The notes under the pieces were generated by a model that saw nothing but the letters and a program-made list of their open reading frames with translations, searched no databases and was not told where the DNA came from. A program made the translations under genes and the position numbers. From Pseudomonas wenzhouensis (GTDB taxonomy: Bacteria; Pseudomonadota; Gammaproteobacteria; Pseudomonadales; Pseudomonadaceae), in the NCBI RefSeq assembly GCF_021029445.1, contig NZ_CP072610.1, positions 1,178,001 through 1,242,000 on the forward strand: 64,000 nucleotides of DNA, written 5' to 3'. Numbering within the stretch: position 1 is the first letter of the stretch; every line of letters begins with the position of its first letter. This document shows, in pieces, positions 9,447-17,686 of the stretch.

Positions 9447-10947
9447 GACCGACCTCCTCGGCCTGGCCACGCAGGCGGTCGTAGCGCGCCGTGTTAGCGA
9501 CGGGGGCTTCCTTGAGCGACAAGTGGGTTTCGACGCTGGGTGGTGGTTCGGATGCTGTCAGCCGTGCCACGACATTGAGGATGTGTTCGGCGCTCAGGCT
9601 GCCGCTTTCCAGTACCAGCTCAACAGCCACCAGCACCGCATCGAGCCCGGCGACCGGTACGGCAGCCAGAACTTGCGCCATGATCCGGTCACCGCCGGCA
9701 TGACGCCCCAGACCGTGCTTAAGCTGACGCAGCGGCGCCGGCAGATCAGCAAAGGGCGCGCCGTTGCGCAGCGCACCGGGCTTGCGTTCGATCAGCGGGA
9801 GGTAGTGCTGCCAGTCATAGCTGACCTGGTCGCGATCCAGCAAGCGGACATGGCTGGCGATCAGCGCGTCGTCAGCCACCACCTCGATTCGCGTCGGATA
9901 CAAACGGCTGCTGACCCACTTACCCGCGTACTCACACGGCACCGAGTAGCGGTTGCGCCCGACGCTGACCAGGCAGGTGCTGGAGACCCGCGCAGGCCGC
10001 TCGACGTAACCGTCGAATGGCGCTGGCACAGGCATCAGTTCAGCGCGCTCCAACTCAAGCACTTCGGCCACACTCAGCCCGCTGTATTGAGGGTGCGTCA
10101 GCTCGTTCCAAAGCGCGCGGCAGCGCTGGCCCAGCCAGGCATTGAGTTCCTCGAAGGAGTGAAACTGGCAGTCCTGGGCGTCTAGCCAGATACGCCTGCG
10201 GCTGTCTTGCACGTTCTTTTCAACGATGCCCTTTTCCCAACCAGCGGCGACGTTGCAGAAGTCCGGATCGAACAGGTAATGCGCGCACATCACCGCAAAG
10301 CGCGCATTCACCGCCCGGCCTTTGCCCTTATTGACCTTGTCGACGGCGGTCTTCATGTTGTCGTAGATGCCCCGGCGCGGCACGCCGCCCAAGGCGCCGA
10401 ACGAGCGTGTATGGGCGTCAAATAACATCTCATGGCCCTGGCTCGGATACGCCACAAGCCAGAACGCACGGCTGGCACACAGCTTCAGATGTGCCACCTG
10501 CATACGCCGGTAAATGCCGCCGACCAGCAAGCCTTCCTCGCTCCAGTCAAACTGAAACGCCTCGCCAAGAGCAAAGGTCAGCGGCACAAAGGCCTGCGAC
10601 GCCTTGCCCTGTCCCCCTCGCCAGGCACGGATAAACGCGGTGAGCTGGCTGTAGCCACCGTCATAACCATCGGCTTTGATTTGCGCCAACAGCGCCTTGG
10701 CACTGCGCCGCTGTTGCTTGGGGCGCAGCGAATCGGCTTTTAGCGCCTGCTCTAGCGTGGCGTGAAAAGGGCTGAGTTTGTTAAAGATCGCGCGGCGTTG
10801 GTGCACCGGCTGCTTGGCCTCAGGTGCTCTGACCCACTTGCGAATCGTGTTGCGCGCCAGCCCGGTGCGCTTGGCTATCTCATGCAGCGACAGCTTGTCG
10901 CGGAAATACATCCGCCGAATTTTGCCCATCATTTCCATACTGATCAC
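9439..10947 (-). CDS. istA: IS21-family transposase IstA
   Basis: This 502-residue protein has an N-terminal helix-turn-helix ([20 protein letters not shown]) and a DDE integrase core with [14 protein letters not shown], the [13 protein letters not shown] block and [15 protein letters not shown]. It catalyses cut-and-paste or circle-mediated transposition together with IstB. Its start lies about 100 bp inside the right terminus of the element. It is clearly different from the 509-residue IstA of the two copies at 14710 and 32762, so two distinct IS21 types are present. Confidence 0.93.
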   Translation of the reverse strand: MISMEMMGKIRRMYFRDKLSLHEIAKRTGLARNTIRKWVRAPEAKQPVHQRRAIFNKLSPFHATLEQALKADSLRPKQQRRSAKALLAQIKADGYDGGYSQLTAFIRAWRGGQGKASQAFVPLTFALGEAFQFDWSEEGLLVGGIYRRMQVAHLKLCASRAFWLVAYPSQGHEMLFDAHTRSFGALGGVPRRGIYDNMKTAVDKVNKGKGRAVNARFAVMCAHYLFDPDFCNVAAGWEKGIVEKNVQDSRRRIWLDAQDCQFHSFEELNAWLGQRCRALWNELTHPQYSGLSVAEVLELERAELMPVPAPFDGYVERPARVSSTCLVSVGRNRYSVPCEYAGKWVSSRLYPTRIEVVADDALIASHVRLLDRDQVSYDWQHYLPLIERKPGALRNGAPFADLPAPLRQLKHGLGRHAGGDRIMAQVLAAVPVAGLDAVLVAVELVLESGSLSAEHILNVVARLTASEPPPSVETHLSLKEAPVANTARYDRLRGQAEEVGHA

Positions 10948-11053
10948 CCTGTGTTCTCCTGCTCAAAAATTGAGCAGAAGCAGTTGAACACCTGGGTCAG
11001 TTTTCAGTCGGCAGAACAGCCTCTACTGGGTCAGTTTTCGGTCAGCGGCAACA

Positions 11054-12289
11054 GGTGCCCATCGTCTGGACATGGATAGACGGCTGGTGCTGACCACTTA
11101 CCAGACATTGCGCGATTATCAGTTTTCTCTGTGTCGAATCGATTGGGGCATGGTCATTTTTGATGAGGCGCAGAACATCAAGAATCCGAATGCTCTGCAA
11201 ACCCGAGCGGCCAAAGGCCTCAAGGCGGACTTCAAGCTGCTCGCTACTGGCACTCCTGTGGAGAATAGTCTGGGCGACTTCTGGTGCCTGATGGATACCG
11301 CTCAGCCAGGCTTGCTGGGGAGCTGGGAAAACTATCGTGACACGTGGATCAAACCGATTCTCGCGGCTGCAGAGGATGAGCGTGATGCGGTGCGCACGGA
11401 GCTTGGGCAGAAGCTCAGGGAATCGGTCGGTGTCTTCATGTTGCGTCGCGTGAAGGAGGATCAGCTCAAAGGCCTGCCCGCTAAAACCATTCGCAGTGGT
11501 GTGGAGCAGGTCAGCAGAGGTCAACAGCATTTCGCCCCTGAGCTCGGTAGTTGTATGCGTGGTATTCAATTGCACGCTTACGACGAAGTGCTGAACAGCT
11601 ATCGCTCCCGCCGTGCGGTGGCAGAAGACATGCGGGGTGCTGCACTGGCAGCCCTGACGCAGCTGAGAGCAATCTCCCTGCATCCTCGTCTGGATAACGA
11701 GTCCGCTCTTTACAGCCGCGATGCAGCGCATGCTCGCCAGTTGATGATGGAGTCCGGCAAGTTGGCCGTAACCCTAAAACAACTGGATGAGATTCGGAGC
11801 AGAGGTGAGAAGGTCATTCTGTTCATGATGACCAAGCGCTTGCAGCGCGTGTTGAAGCTCTGGCTCGACCAGATTTATGGCTTGAACATTGCCATCATCA
11901 ACGGTGATACCAAAGCGGTTGCCACGAAAGCCGAGGATATGACGCGTAAGCGCCTGATTGCTGAGTTTGAAGCGCGATCTGGCTTCAATTTGCTGATCAT
12001 GTCGCCTGTGGCGGCAGGGGTTGGATTAACTGTGGTGGGTGCTAACCATGTGATCCATCTGGAGCGCCACTGGAATCCGGCCAAAGAAGCGCAAGCCTCT
12101 GACCGGGTGTACCGGATTGGGCAGCAGAAGGATGTATTCATTCACCTGCCCGCAGTAACCCACCCTCAGTTTGATTCATTCGATGTGCACCTGGACCGCC
12201 TTCTTCGCGGAAAATTGATGCTCAAGGATGCTGTGGTTACACCGGAGGCTGTAAGCGAAGGTGAAATGATTCACTCGCTGGGGCTTTAA
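11054..12289 (+). pseudogene. SNF2-family helicase, N-terminus removed by IS21
   Basis: The open frame enters directly from the IS21 end (GAHRLD before the first ATG at 11072) and covers only the last ~410 residues of an SNF2/RapA-type helicase. Visible motifs are VLTTYQTLR, the DEAH-like box VIFDEAQNIKNP, motif III LLATGTPVENS, then helicase lobe 2 with VILFMMTKR and the SPVAAGVGLTVVGANHVIHL block, ending RHWNPAKEAQASDRVYRIGQ. The Walker A region and any N-terminal nuclease or SWIM domain are missing, so ATPase activity should be lost. It is followed after 30 bp by two small genes on the same strand and was probably the first or second gene of a defence-like operon. An internal start at 11072 could still give a fragment. 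Confidence 0.85.
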
Positions 12290-12319
12290 GGCCTTAGAAC
12301 AACAAAAAAGGAGAAGGTG

Positions 12320-12811
12320 ATGGCTGCATTGACCAAAGAACGGGGGATGTTTGAACTGACCCTTTTGAATGCTGAAGTCAGTCAAGCTGAGATGGATGAT
12401 GTCCTGGTTTATGGGCTCAATCGTGGTATTCCACCAGAGATCATGACCCGGCTCGAGAGCCTGTGGCGGGTGACGAAGACGATTGCCGGTGAGGCAGTCT
12501 CGATCGGAAAAATCGTCGTGCTAAAAATTTTCGAGTTTATGAAGGCGAATCCCAACCTCGCGATTGGGCTCGCACTGGGCGCTGCAGTGGGCGTGCTGGT
12601 CGCTATGATCCCGCTCCTGGGGGCATTGCTTGCACCATTAGCTGCTGCTGTCTCAATGATCTATGGCGGAATAGTAGGCGCATCTCAGGATGCTGGAGAG
12701 ACCCCGTCTGATCTCTTCAGTGGCGCGATGCAATTGGCCAGGAAATTCCTGGAGCTGTTTCAGGACATTATCCTGGCGGTCAAAGACTATCTCGCCATGG
12801 TTGAGGTTTGA
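12320..12811 (+). CDS. Small membrane protein with glycine/alanine-rich hairpin, unknown function
   Basis: This 163-residue protein has a strong Shine-Dalgarno (AAGGAGAAGG) just before ATG 12320. Its N-terminal half is soluble (ERGMFELTLLNAEVSQAEMD, VLVYGLNRGIPPEIM). A central hydrophobic hairpin follows (LAIGLALGAAVGVLVAMIPL and a second Ala/Gly-rich segment to MIYGGIVGAS), likely two membrane helices. The C-terminus is amphipathic. It lies 30 bp after the helicase remnant, and the next gene begins within 3 bp of its stop, so it is operonic with both. I do not recognise the family. Membrane-inserting effectors coupled to helicases occur in abortive-infection systems, but that role here is only inference. 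Confidence 0.75.
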   Translation: MAALTKERGMFELTLLNAEVSQAEMDDVLVYGLNRGIPPEIMTRLESLWRVTKTIAGEAVSIGKIVVLKIFEFMKANPNLAIGLALGAAVGVLVAMIPLLGALLAPLAAAVSMIYGGIVGASQDAGETPSDLFSGAMQLARKFLELFQDIILAVKDYLAMVEV

Positions 12812-12813
12812 AC

Positions 12814-13713
12814 ATGGCGATAGAGTCATACCTAGAGCGAATCAAGAAAGCTAGGCAGTCGGCTCAGGAGCGAATTGAAGCCGAGCTCCCTAAAGCCAAA
12901 GTACTCCTGGAGCGATCACTGGAGACCACCAGTGCGTTGACAGCCAAGACTGCTAGCGCAGTTTCTGAAAGCTGTAACAACGCGGTAGATAAGGCGAAGC
13001 AGTCACTGGAAAGCGGCGATCTTCAGCGTGCGGGCGAACGTTTGAAGGAAGCTGGCGCTGCTAGTCAGAAAGCGATTATTGAAGCTAAGCGCAAAGCTCA
13101 AGAGCTGCTTCGTAAGCCCTTACCGCCGGCATCAGACACTCAAGTAGATCAGCCACAAGAAGCCGCGATTAGAAGTGCTATCGAGAAAATGCGCGGTCGA
13201 GACAGGGTGGGTCTTGTTAGTGAGCATTTGGCTGCTGCCGGTGGAGCAGCGGCTGGTGTGGCTGCAGCCGGGACAATCGCAGGGGCGGCGGGAGCGACGA
13301 CCTTGCTGGGCTCCACTGGACTTGCGGGTATGTTAGGCGGTGTCTTTGTTACGGCGACCCCCGTTGGTTGGGTACTGGGCTCTGCTGCTTTGATGGGGGC
13401 AGCCGGCTACGGCATTGCGAAACTGATTCGCTCCGGCAGTGAGCAAGATCGTGTCCGGCGCGAATTCATCGAGCGCCAAACAGAGCGGCTGCTGGCACTT
13501 GAAGGTGCTCAGGCACCTCAGGATGAAAAGGTTGAGTTGGGGCAGTTGATGGCGCTGACCCTTGCTGCTGGAGTCTTGGATCAAGCTGATGCCAGCAGAA
13601 TGGTTGACTTGGTAGATGCTGGCAAACTCCCAGTTGCTCTTGCGCTGGAGCGGGTGCGTTCGCTTGCTTTTGAGAGTCAGCTGATCGAAGTGAACCCAGG
13701 TCCTTCAGACTAA
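12814..13713 (+). CDS. Coiled-coil protein with Gly/Ala-rich membrane hairpin, unknown function
   Basis: This 299-residue protein starts at ATG 12814; a TTG at 12808 is also in frame. Residues 1-110 are charged and helical (ERIKKARQSAQERIEAELPK, many Lys/Ala/Glu heptads), a predicted coiled coil. Residues about 145-205 are glycine- and alanine-rich and hydrophobic (AAGVAAAGTIAGAAGATTLL and ATPVGWVLGSAALMGAAGYG), resembling a glycine-zipper membrane hairpin. The C-terminal ~70 residues (LGQLMALTLAAGVLDQADAS) form a helical domain that might be TerB-like, but this is weak. It starts directly after the preceding small membrane protein, which suggests a heteromeric membrane complex. Family not recognised. 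Confidence 0.75.
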   Translation: MAIESYLERIKKARQSAQERIEAELPKAKVLLERSLETTSALTAKTASAVSESCNNAVDKAKQSLESGDLQRAGERLKEAGAASQKAIIEAKRKAQELLRKPLPPASDTQVDQPQEAAIRSAIEKMRGRDRVGLVSEHLAAAGGAAAGVAAAGTIAGAAGATTLLGSTGLAGMLGGVFVTATPVGWVLGSAALMGAAGYGIAKLIRSGSEQDRVRREFIERQTERLLALEGAQAPQDEKVELGQLMALTLAAGVLDQADASRMVDLVDAGKLPVALALERVRSLAFESQLIEVNPGPSD

Positions 13714-13996
13714 TAACTGTAGTTGTGTCATCTTAGAAATTCGTTGTGCAGGCAGATAATCTATCAAAGCCTGAATGGCAGTCTAAGCATTAGCCATGCT
13801 ACGCATCGAATTTTGAGTATCGCAAGCCATGCACAGCATCGAATGAGCAGCCAGCCATTCAGAAGCACTGAATGAAAAAGCTGTTTTGACAACAAAGCCT
13901 GTCGCTGCGCGATGGCAGTTGCGCATTTTTCCACTTCGCTCGGTTTGCTGCACATTCGTTCCGCAAACCATGGCTACGCGGAAAAACACACAACTG

Positions 13997-14025
13997 CCCC
14001 ATACTTGAAGATTTCAAGTATGGGG
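13997..14025. repeat. Perfect hairpin 1 (13-bp arms, 3-nt loop)
   Basis: Arms CCCCATACTTGAA (13997-14009) and TTCAAGTATGGGG (14013-14025) are perfectly complementary around the loop GAT. There is no T-run on either side, so it is not a standard terminator. It shares the core TACTTGAAG with hairpin 2, which starts only 2 bp downstream. Confidence 0.9.
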
Positions 14026-14026
14026 G

Positions 14027-14079
14027 GAGGGGGCGTACTTGAAGAATCGCCTGGACGGCTGCTTCAAGTACGCCCCCTC
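14027..14079. repeat. Perfect hairpin 2 (18-bp arms, 17-nt loop)
   Basis: Arms GAGGGGGCGTACTTGAAG (14027-14044) and CTTCAAGTACGCCCCCTC (14062-14079) are perfectly complementary. The loop contains CGCCTGGACGGC, itself partly self-complementary. The arm repeats the TACTTGAAG core of hairpin 1. An 18-bp perfect stem is very stable in RNA or as a cruciform. Confidence 0.9.
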
Positions 14080-14370
14080 CCGTGTATTTGTTGTCAAAGT
14101 CAAAGCTTAGCCAGCCCGGCAAGCCGGGCTGAAAAGACGGCCTTGCGGGTGGTGCGGCGTTTAGCTGCTCATGCCGTTTGCGATCAAATTCAAAAAGTAG
14201 CCAGCGCTAGTGGCGCCGCAGTGACGAGCTCGGCGTCAAAAAAGTGCTGATGGCCATGCAGAAGAAGCTTCATTCAAAATGCTCGCCATGCGGTGGTGAT
14301 TTGGTTATGAAAAAAGTCACCGAAGTCAGTGTTTTCAAGGGTTGCAGCGATAATATAACCAAAAAAAGGA

Positions 14371-14471
14371 GTGCCAGTTTTGGCACGTTTTGCGCCACTA
14401 GAGGCCAGTACGGTGTCAGTCCCGGCTTCCTCCAGTGCCACTAGTGGCACTCAAACTGCCTCTAGTGGCAC
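14371..14471. repeat. Set of four palindromes phased at about 21 bp
   Basis: GTGCCAGTTTTGGCAC (centre 14378.5), GCCACTAGAGGC (centre 14399.5), GTGCCACTAGTGGCAC (centre 14442.5) and GCCTCTAGTGGCAC (CTAG centre 14463.5) share GCCA/TGGC arms; three share CTAG centres. Spacings are 21, 43 and 21 bp, that is two or four helical turns, so all sites would face the same side of the DNA. This is the layout of a cooperative protein-binding array. Confidence 0.75.
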
Positions 14472-14495
14472 GATCCGGGTGTCACAAAACGTGTG

Positions 14496-14709
14496 TGCGA
14501 CACGCATGGTGTATCGCAGCAACTGAGTGCGACATGGTTGGAGTGTCGCAATGCGCGCGTGCGACAGACCGAGAGTGTCGCATTGATGTTCTGCGATACA
14601 CTCTGAATATCGCAGGCCAGACCGTGCGACACGAAGGTTGTGTCGCAAATCTGCAACCACATTGCCGGTACCGCTTGAGGCACGGTATGGGTGTCGCAAT
14701 GAGCATGTG
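14496..14709. repeat. Alternating TGCGACA/TGTCGCA heptamer array, left part
   Basis: Heptamers start at 14496, 14512, 14528, 14544, 14560, 14576, 14592, 14608, 14625, 14641 and 14692. They alternate between TGCGACA and its complement TGTCGCA and are separated by 9-nt spacers of unrelated sequence (one spacer is 10 nt, and one 44-nt gap lacks a clear copy). Variants are TATCGCA at 14512, and TGCGATA at 14592 paired with TATCGCA at 14608, a compensated change that keeps the stem. The array is cut at a heptamer by an IS21 element; the other part is at 17336-17571. Confidence 0.9.
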
Positions 14710-14837
14710 TGCGGATTCCACGCCATCCGGCCACCCAGTCCACGCTCATCTGGCCAGGCATTCCACGGCCATCTGGCCACCTGTTCCACGGCCATCCGGC
14801 CGGGCAGTCGGAGCGCAGCGACGCAGGGGTGGCATTG

Positions 14838-15593
14838 TTAGTCCGGGTTGGCTGGCGTCGTCAATTTCTGCGTCCGTTTGCGCATTGATTCACCCTTCAG
14901 ATTGATCCGATAAGCGTTGTGCACCAGGCGGTCGAGGATGGCATCGGCCAGGGTCGGATCGCCGATCAGTTCGTGCCAGTTGTCCACCGGCATCTGGCTG
15001 GTGACCAGGGTCGAGCGCTGGCCGTAGCGATCATCCAGTAGCTCCAGCATGTCGCGACGCTGTTCGGCGGTGAACGGGGCCAGACCCCAGTCATCGAGGA
15101 TCAGCAGGTCGGTCTTGGCGTAGCTGCTCATCAGCTTGGCGAAGCGCCCGTCGCCGTGAGCCAGGCCCAACTCCTCCAGTAGGCGCGGCAAGCGCAGGTA
15201 ACGCACGCTGTAGCCCTCTCGGCAGGCCTGGTGGGCCAGGGCGCAGGCCAGCCAGGTTTTGCCCACGCCGGTGGGGCCGCCGATGATCAGGTTGAGGCCG
15301 TCGCGTAGCCACTGGCCGCCGCTCAGTTGCAGGATCAGCGCCTTATCCAGCCCGCGCGGGCTGCGGTAGTCGATGTCTTCGAGGCTGGCGTTGTGCTTGA
15401 GCCGGGCCTGGCGCAGGCGGCTGCTCAGGCGCTTGTCGTCGCGTTCAGTCAGTTCGCGGTCGACCAACAGGCCGAGGCGTTCCTCGAAGCTCAGGCTGTC
15501 GATGTCCGGGGTTTTCAGTTGCTCGGCGAGTGCCTTGAGCATGCCGTGCAGGCGCAGGGTCTGGAGCTTGTCCAGGGTCGGATGGGGCAGCAT
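14838..15593 (-). CDS. istB: IS21-family helper ATPase IstB (copy 1)
   Basis: This 251-residue AAA+ protein has Walker A GGPTGVGKTWLACALAHQAC and Walker B LLILDDWGLAPFTAEQRRD, and ends in LKGESMRKRTQKL. The start is MLPHPTLDKLQTLRLHGML at 15593, 17 bp after the istA stop and preceded by an AAGGAATCC ribosome site. A longer in-frame extension upstream overlaps istA and is unlikely. The predicted protein is identical to that at 34498-35253. Confidence 0.95.
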   Translation of the reverse strand: MLPHPTLDKLQTLRLHGMLKALAEQLKTPDIDSLSFEERLGLLVDRELTERDDKRLSSRLRQARLKHNASLEDIDYRSPRGLDKALILQLSGGQWLRDGLNLIIGGPTGVGKTWLACALAHQACREGYSVRYLRLPRLLEELGLAHGDGRFAKLMSSYAKTDLLILDDWGLAPFTAEQRRDMLELLDDRYGQRSTLVTSQMPVDNWHELIGDPTLADAILDRLVHNAYRINLKGESMRKRTQKLTTPANPD

Positions 15594-15610
15594 GGTGGGA
15601 TTCCTTGTGT

Positions 15611-17140
15611 TCAGTGGTAGTAGCCGGGGCCGCGCAGGTTGGCGTGGTCGTCCGGCAGCAGGGGCAGGTTGGCTTGAGCCAACGGCAGGTTTTCCAGCCC
15701 CTGGCGCAGGATCGATTCGAGGCTCTTGTAGCTGCACGCACCGAGGCTGAGGGCGCGACGGCAGGCCAACTCCAAGCGCACTTCGCCATGGGTCTTGCCC
15801 AGGCGCAGGATGCCCAGGCAGGCCCGGTAGCCTTGGGTTGGGTGGATGCGCCGTTCGAGGATGTGGCTGATCACGCCGGCCGTGTTCGGCCCGGTCTGCT
15901 CAGCCCAGCGGATCAGCCGTTGTGGCGTCCACTCGGCGTGCTCGCGATGGCTCTTGGGCATGTGCTCGGCCTGTGTGCTGTGCCGGCCCTTGTGCGGTGA
16001 GCGCAGGTGGCTGGCCACCCGCTGATTGGCGTGGAAGCACTCCACCGTGCGCGCTGTCAGGCGTACTTCCAGTTGTTTCTTCACCAGTTGGTACGGCACC
16101 GAGTAGTAGTGCCCATCGACCTCGACGTGGTAGTCGATGTGCACCCGCGCCTTCTTCCACTCGGCATACACGTAGGGCTGCTCCGGCAGTGGGCGCAGCG
16201 CTGGACGATCCAGGGCTTCGAAGGCCGAGTGCCGGGAGCCCGGCAGCTTGCGAAACGGTCGTCGGTTGAGCCGCTCCAGCAATAAGGCAATGGCGCTGTT
16301 GAGTTCGTCCAGGGAGAAGAACTGGCGGTTCCTCAGCGCGGCGAGGATCCAGCGCTCGACCACCTGCACGCCGACCTCAGCCTTAGCCTTGTCGCGCGGC
16401 TTACGCGCCCGCGCCGGCACCACCGCCACGCCATAGTGCTCGGCCAGATCGCGGTAGCTCGGGTTGATGTCCGGCTCGTAGCGATGGCTCTTGCTCACCG
16501 CGCTGCGCAGGTTGTCCGGCACCACGATCTCGGGCACGCCGCCGAGGAAGGCGAAGCAGCGGGCATGGGAGCCCAGCCAGTCAGGTAACTGCTGCGACCA
16601 GGTGGCTTCGGCGAAGGTGTAGCTGGATGCACCAAGCACCGCGACGAACACCTGCGCCTGGCGGATCTCGCCGCTGTGGCGGTCGATCACCGGCACCGTC
16701 TGCCCGGCGTAGTCGACGAACAACTTCTCGCCGACGCGATGCTCCTGGCGCATCACCACGTCCAGCTTGCCCTGCCAGGCTCGGTAGTGCTCGCAGAACC
16801 AGCTGTATTGAAAGCCCTGCGGCTGGCTCAGGCGATACTCCTGCCAGAGCAGCGCCAGGGTCACGCCGGGGCGACGCAGCTCGGCGTGGATCATGGCCCA
16901 ATCGGGCAGCGGTCGTTGCTCGCTGGGTACCGCCGGCGGTGGCGGGAACAGCTGATGCTCCAACTCGGCATCGGACAACGAACAGGGCCAACTGAGACCG
17001 CTGGCGGCAAAACGATTGAGGTAGTCGCCGACGGTGACACGACCGACCTGCACGCTGACCGCAATCTGGCGAGCCGATAGTCCGACCTCGAACTTGAGAC
17101 GTAGTACTTCGCGAATCTTACGCATGGATAAATGCTCCAC
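15611..17140 (-). CDS. istA: IS21-family transposase IstA (copy 1)
   Basis: This 509-residue protein has an N-terminal helix-turn-helix (LSARQIAVSVQVGRVTVGDY), the DDE core (KLFVDYAGQTVPVIDRHSGE, VPDNLRSAVSKSHRYEPDIN, RDKAKAEVGVQVVERWILAA) and a C-terminal beta-barrel (VDGHYYSVPYQL). The GTG at 17140 is used as the first codon; the ATG five codons later is the alternative. The predicted protein is identical to the copy at 32951-34480. Confidence 0.95.
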   Translation of the reverse strand: MEHLSMRKIREVLRLKFEVGLSARQIAVSVQVGRVTVGDYLNRFAASGLSWPCSLSDAELEHQLFPPPPAVPSEQRPLPDWAMIHAELRRPGVTLALLWQEYRLSQPQGFQYSWFCEHYRAWQGKLDVVMRQEHRVGEKLFVDYAGQTVPVIDRHSGEIRQAQVFVAVLGASSYTFAEATWSQQLPDWLGSHARCFAFLGGVPEIVVPDNLRSAVSKSHRYEPDINPSYRDLAEHYGVAVVPARARKPRDKAKAEVGVQVVERWILAALRNRQFFSLDELNSAIALLLERLNRRPFRKLPGSRHSAFEALDRPALRPLPEQPYVYAEWKKARVHIDYHVEVDGHYYSVPYQLVKKQLEVRLTARTVECFHANQRVASHLRSPHKGRHSTQAEHMPKSHREHAEWTPQRLIRWAEQTGPNTAGVISHILERRIHPTQGYRACLGILRLGKTHGEVRLELACRRALSLGACSYKSLESILRQGLENLPLAQANLPLLPDDHANLRGPGYYH

Positions 17141-17335
17141 GACGACCTCTCTGCTTCGAAAAAGAGGTCGATGGTAGTGAAGAAATCCTGCGTTACTGCC
17201 TGCCCGGTTGAGTGGCCGGATGGCCGTGGAATCAGTGGCCGGATGCGCGTGGAATGGGTGGCCGGATCACCGTGGAATCGGTGGTCAGATGCTCATGGAA
17301 TGGGTGGCCAGATGACCGTGGAATCCGCAAGCATG

Positions 17336-17571
17336 TGCGACATGCTGGGTGTGTCGTAGTCAGTTCATGCGACAGGGGGCGCGTATCGCAGCGTGAGCGT
17401 GCGACAGCCCAAGTGTGTCGCATTGCGGTGTCGCTAATACACGATTGGGTCTCAGTACATGAGGTGATATGCCACCGGTCAAAAAAACCAAGGTGGTAGC
17501 CGTATGTGATGACCCAGTGCCGGCGGCATTCTGGTCGCATCAGCGTTCTGCGACAGGCTGGTAGTATCGCT
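17336..17571. repeat. Alternating TGCGACA/TGTCGCA heptamer array, right part
   Basis: Heptamers start at 17336, 17352 (TGTCGTA), 17368, 17384 (TATCGCA), 17400 and 17416, again at a 16-bp step and alternating in orientation. After a gap a second short run follows at 17533 (GGTCGCA), 17549 and 17565 (TATCGCT), also stepped by 16. Joining 14709 to 17338 restores one heptamer and a continuous array with the usual 9-nt spacer, so IS21 split a pre-existing array of about 20 units. The array ends just before the terminator of the recombinase gene. Confidence 0.9.
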
Positions 17572-17599
17572 GATGTCTGAAAGCTTTCTAAAAATGCAA

Positions 17600-17624
17600 A
17601 AAGGCCGCACTGACGGCGGCCTTT
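17600..17624 (-). terminator. Rho-independent terminator after the 423-aa recombinase
   Basis: Arms AAAGGCCGC and GCGGCCTTT enclose a 7-nt loop. Read on the minus strand the stem is followed by TTTTTGCATTTTT. It lies about 60 bp downstream of the recombinase stop. Confidence 0.85.
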
Positions 17625-17686
17625 ATTGATCCTTCATCGCATCATCTCCAGCTGATGATGGTGCCCTTCTGCTATGAATGAAGGGG

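Larger units (their letters stand above)
8449..11053 (-). mobile_element. IS21-family element (istA/istB) inserted at the SNF2 helicase gene
   Basis: The ends are TGTTGGCGCTGA at 8449 and its inverted partner GTCAGCGGCAACA ending at 11053. Each end carries repeated copies of a (T)TGACCCA-type subterminal motif: two at 8473-8500 and two at 11008-11038 (CTGGGTCAGTTTTC). Multiple terminal repeats are characteristic of IS21. No matching target duplication is visible. The left flank is IS30 and the right flank is the middle of a helicase gene, so a deletion or recombination probably followed insertion. Confidence 0.85.
13714..14495. other. Non-coding region rich in short inverted repeats
   Basis: No convincing gene is visible in 780 bp: the open frames have poor codon composition and no ribosome sites. 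Near 13791-13844 a CATGCTACGCATCGAAT-like stretch recurs as CATGCACAGCATCGAATG. Two perfect hairpins (13997-14079) and a set of CTAG-centred palindromes (14371-14471) follow and are listed separately. The heptamer array starts at 14496. The density of regular repeats suggests a protein-binding or structured-RNA region, not decayed genes. Confidence 0.6.
14710..17329 (-). mobile_element. IS21-family element, 2620 bp, copy 1, with 8-bp target duplication
   Basis: The ends are TGCGGATTCC at 14710 and GGAATCCGCA ending at 17329. Both ends carry several degenerate GATTCCACGGCCATCCGGCC-type subterminal repeats. The target duplication AGCATGTG is at 14702-14709 and 17330-17337. The element is apparently identical to copy 2 at 32762-35381, in opposite orientation. 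The intact duplication shows it inserted here directly, in the middle of the heptamer array. Confidence 0.96.

Noticed and set aside
12176..12385. Minus-strand small genes opposite 11-13 kb
   Set aside because: They are antisense to the SNF2 remnant and the small membrane-protein gene, without ribosome sites or recognisable domains.
14451..14795. Open frames running through the heptamer array (Cys/His/Arg-rich peptide on the minus strand)
   Set aside because: The 16-bp period is not a multiple of three and the frame only reflects the repeats. It also crosses the IS terminus and has no ribosome site.
14496..17571. CRISPR array interpretation of the heptamer repeats
   Set aside because: Repeats are 7 bp with 9-nt spacers and alternate in strand. 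CRISPR repeats are about 23-40 bp in one orientation with 26-40 nt spacers, and no cas gene is present.
14496..17571. Integron attC cassette array
   Set aside because: attC sites are 50-150 bp with R', R'', L' and L'' boxes and flank gene cassettes. Here there are no cassettes between the units and the recombinases lack visible integron-integrase features.
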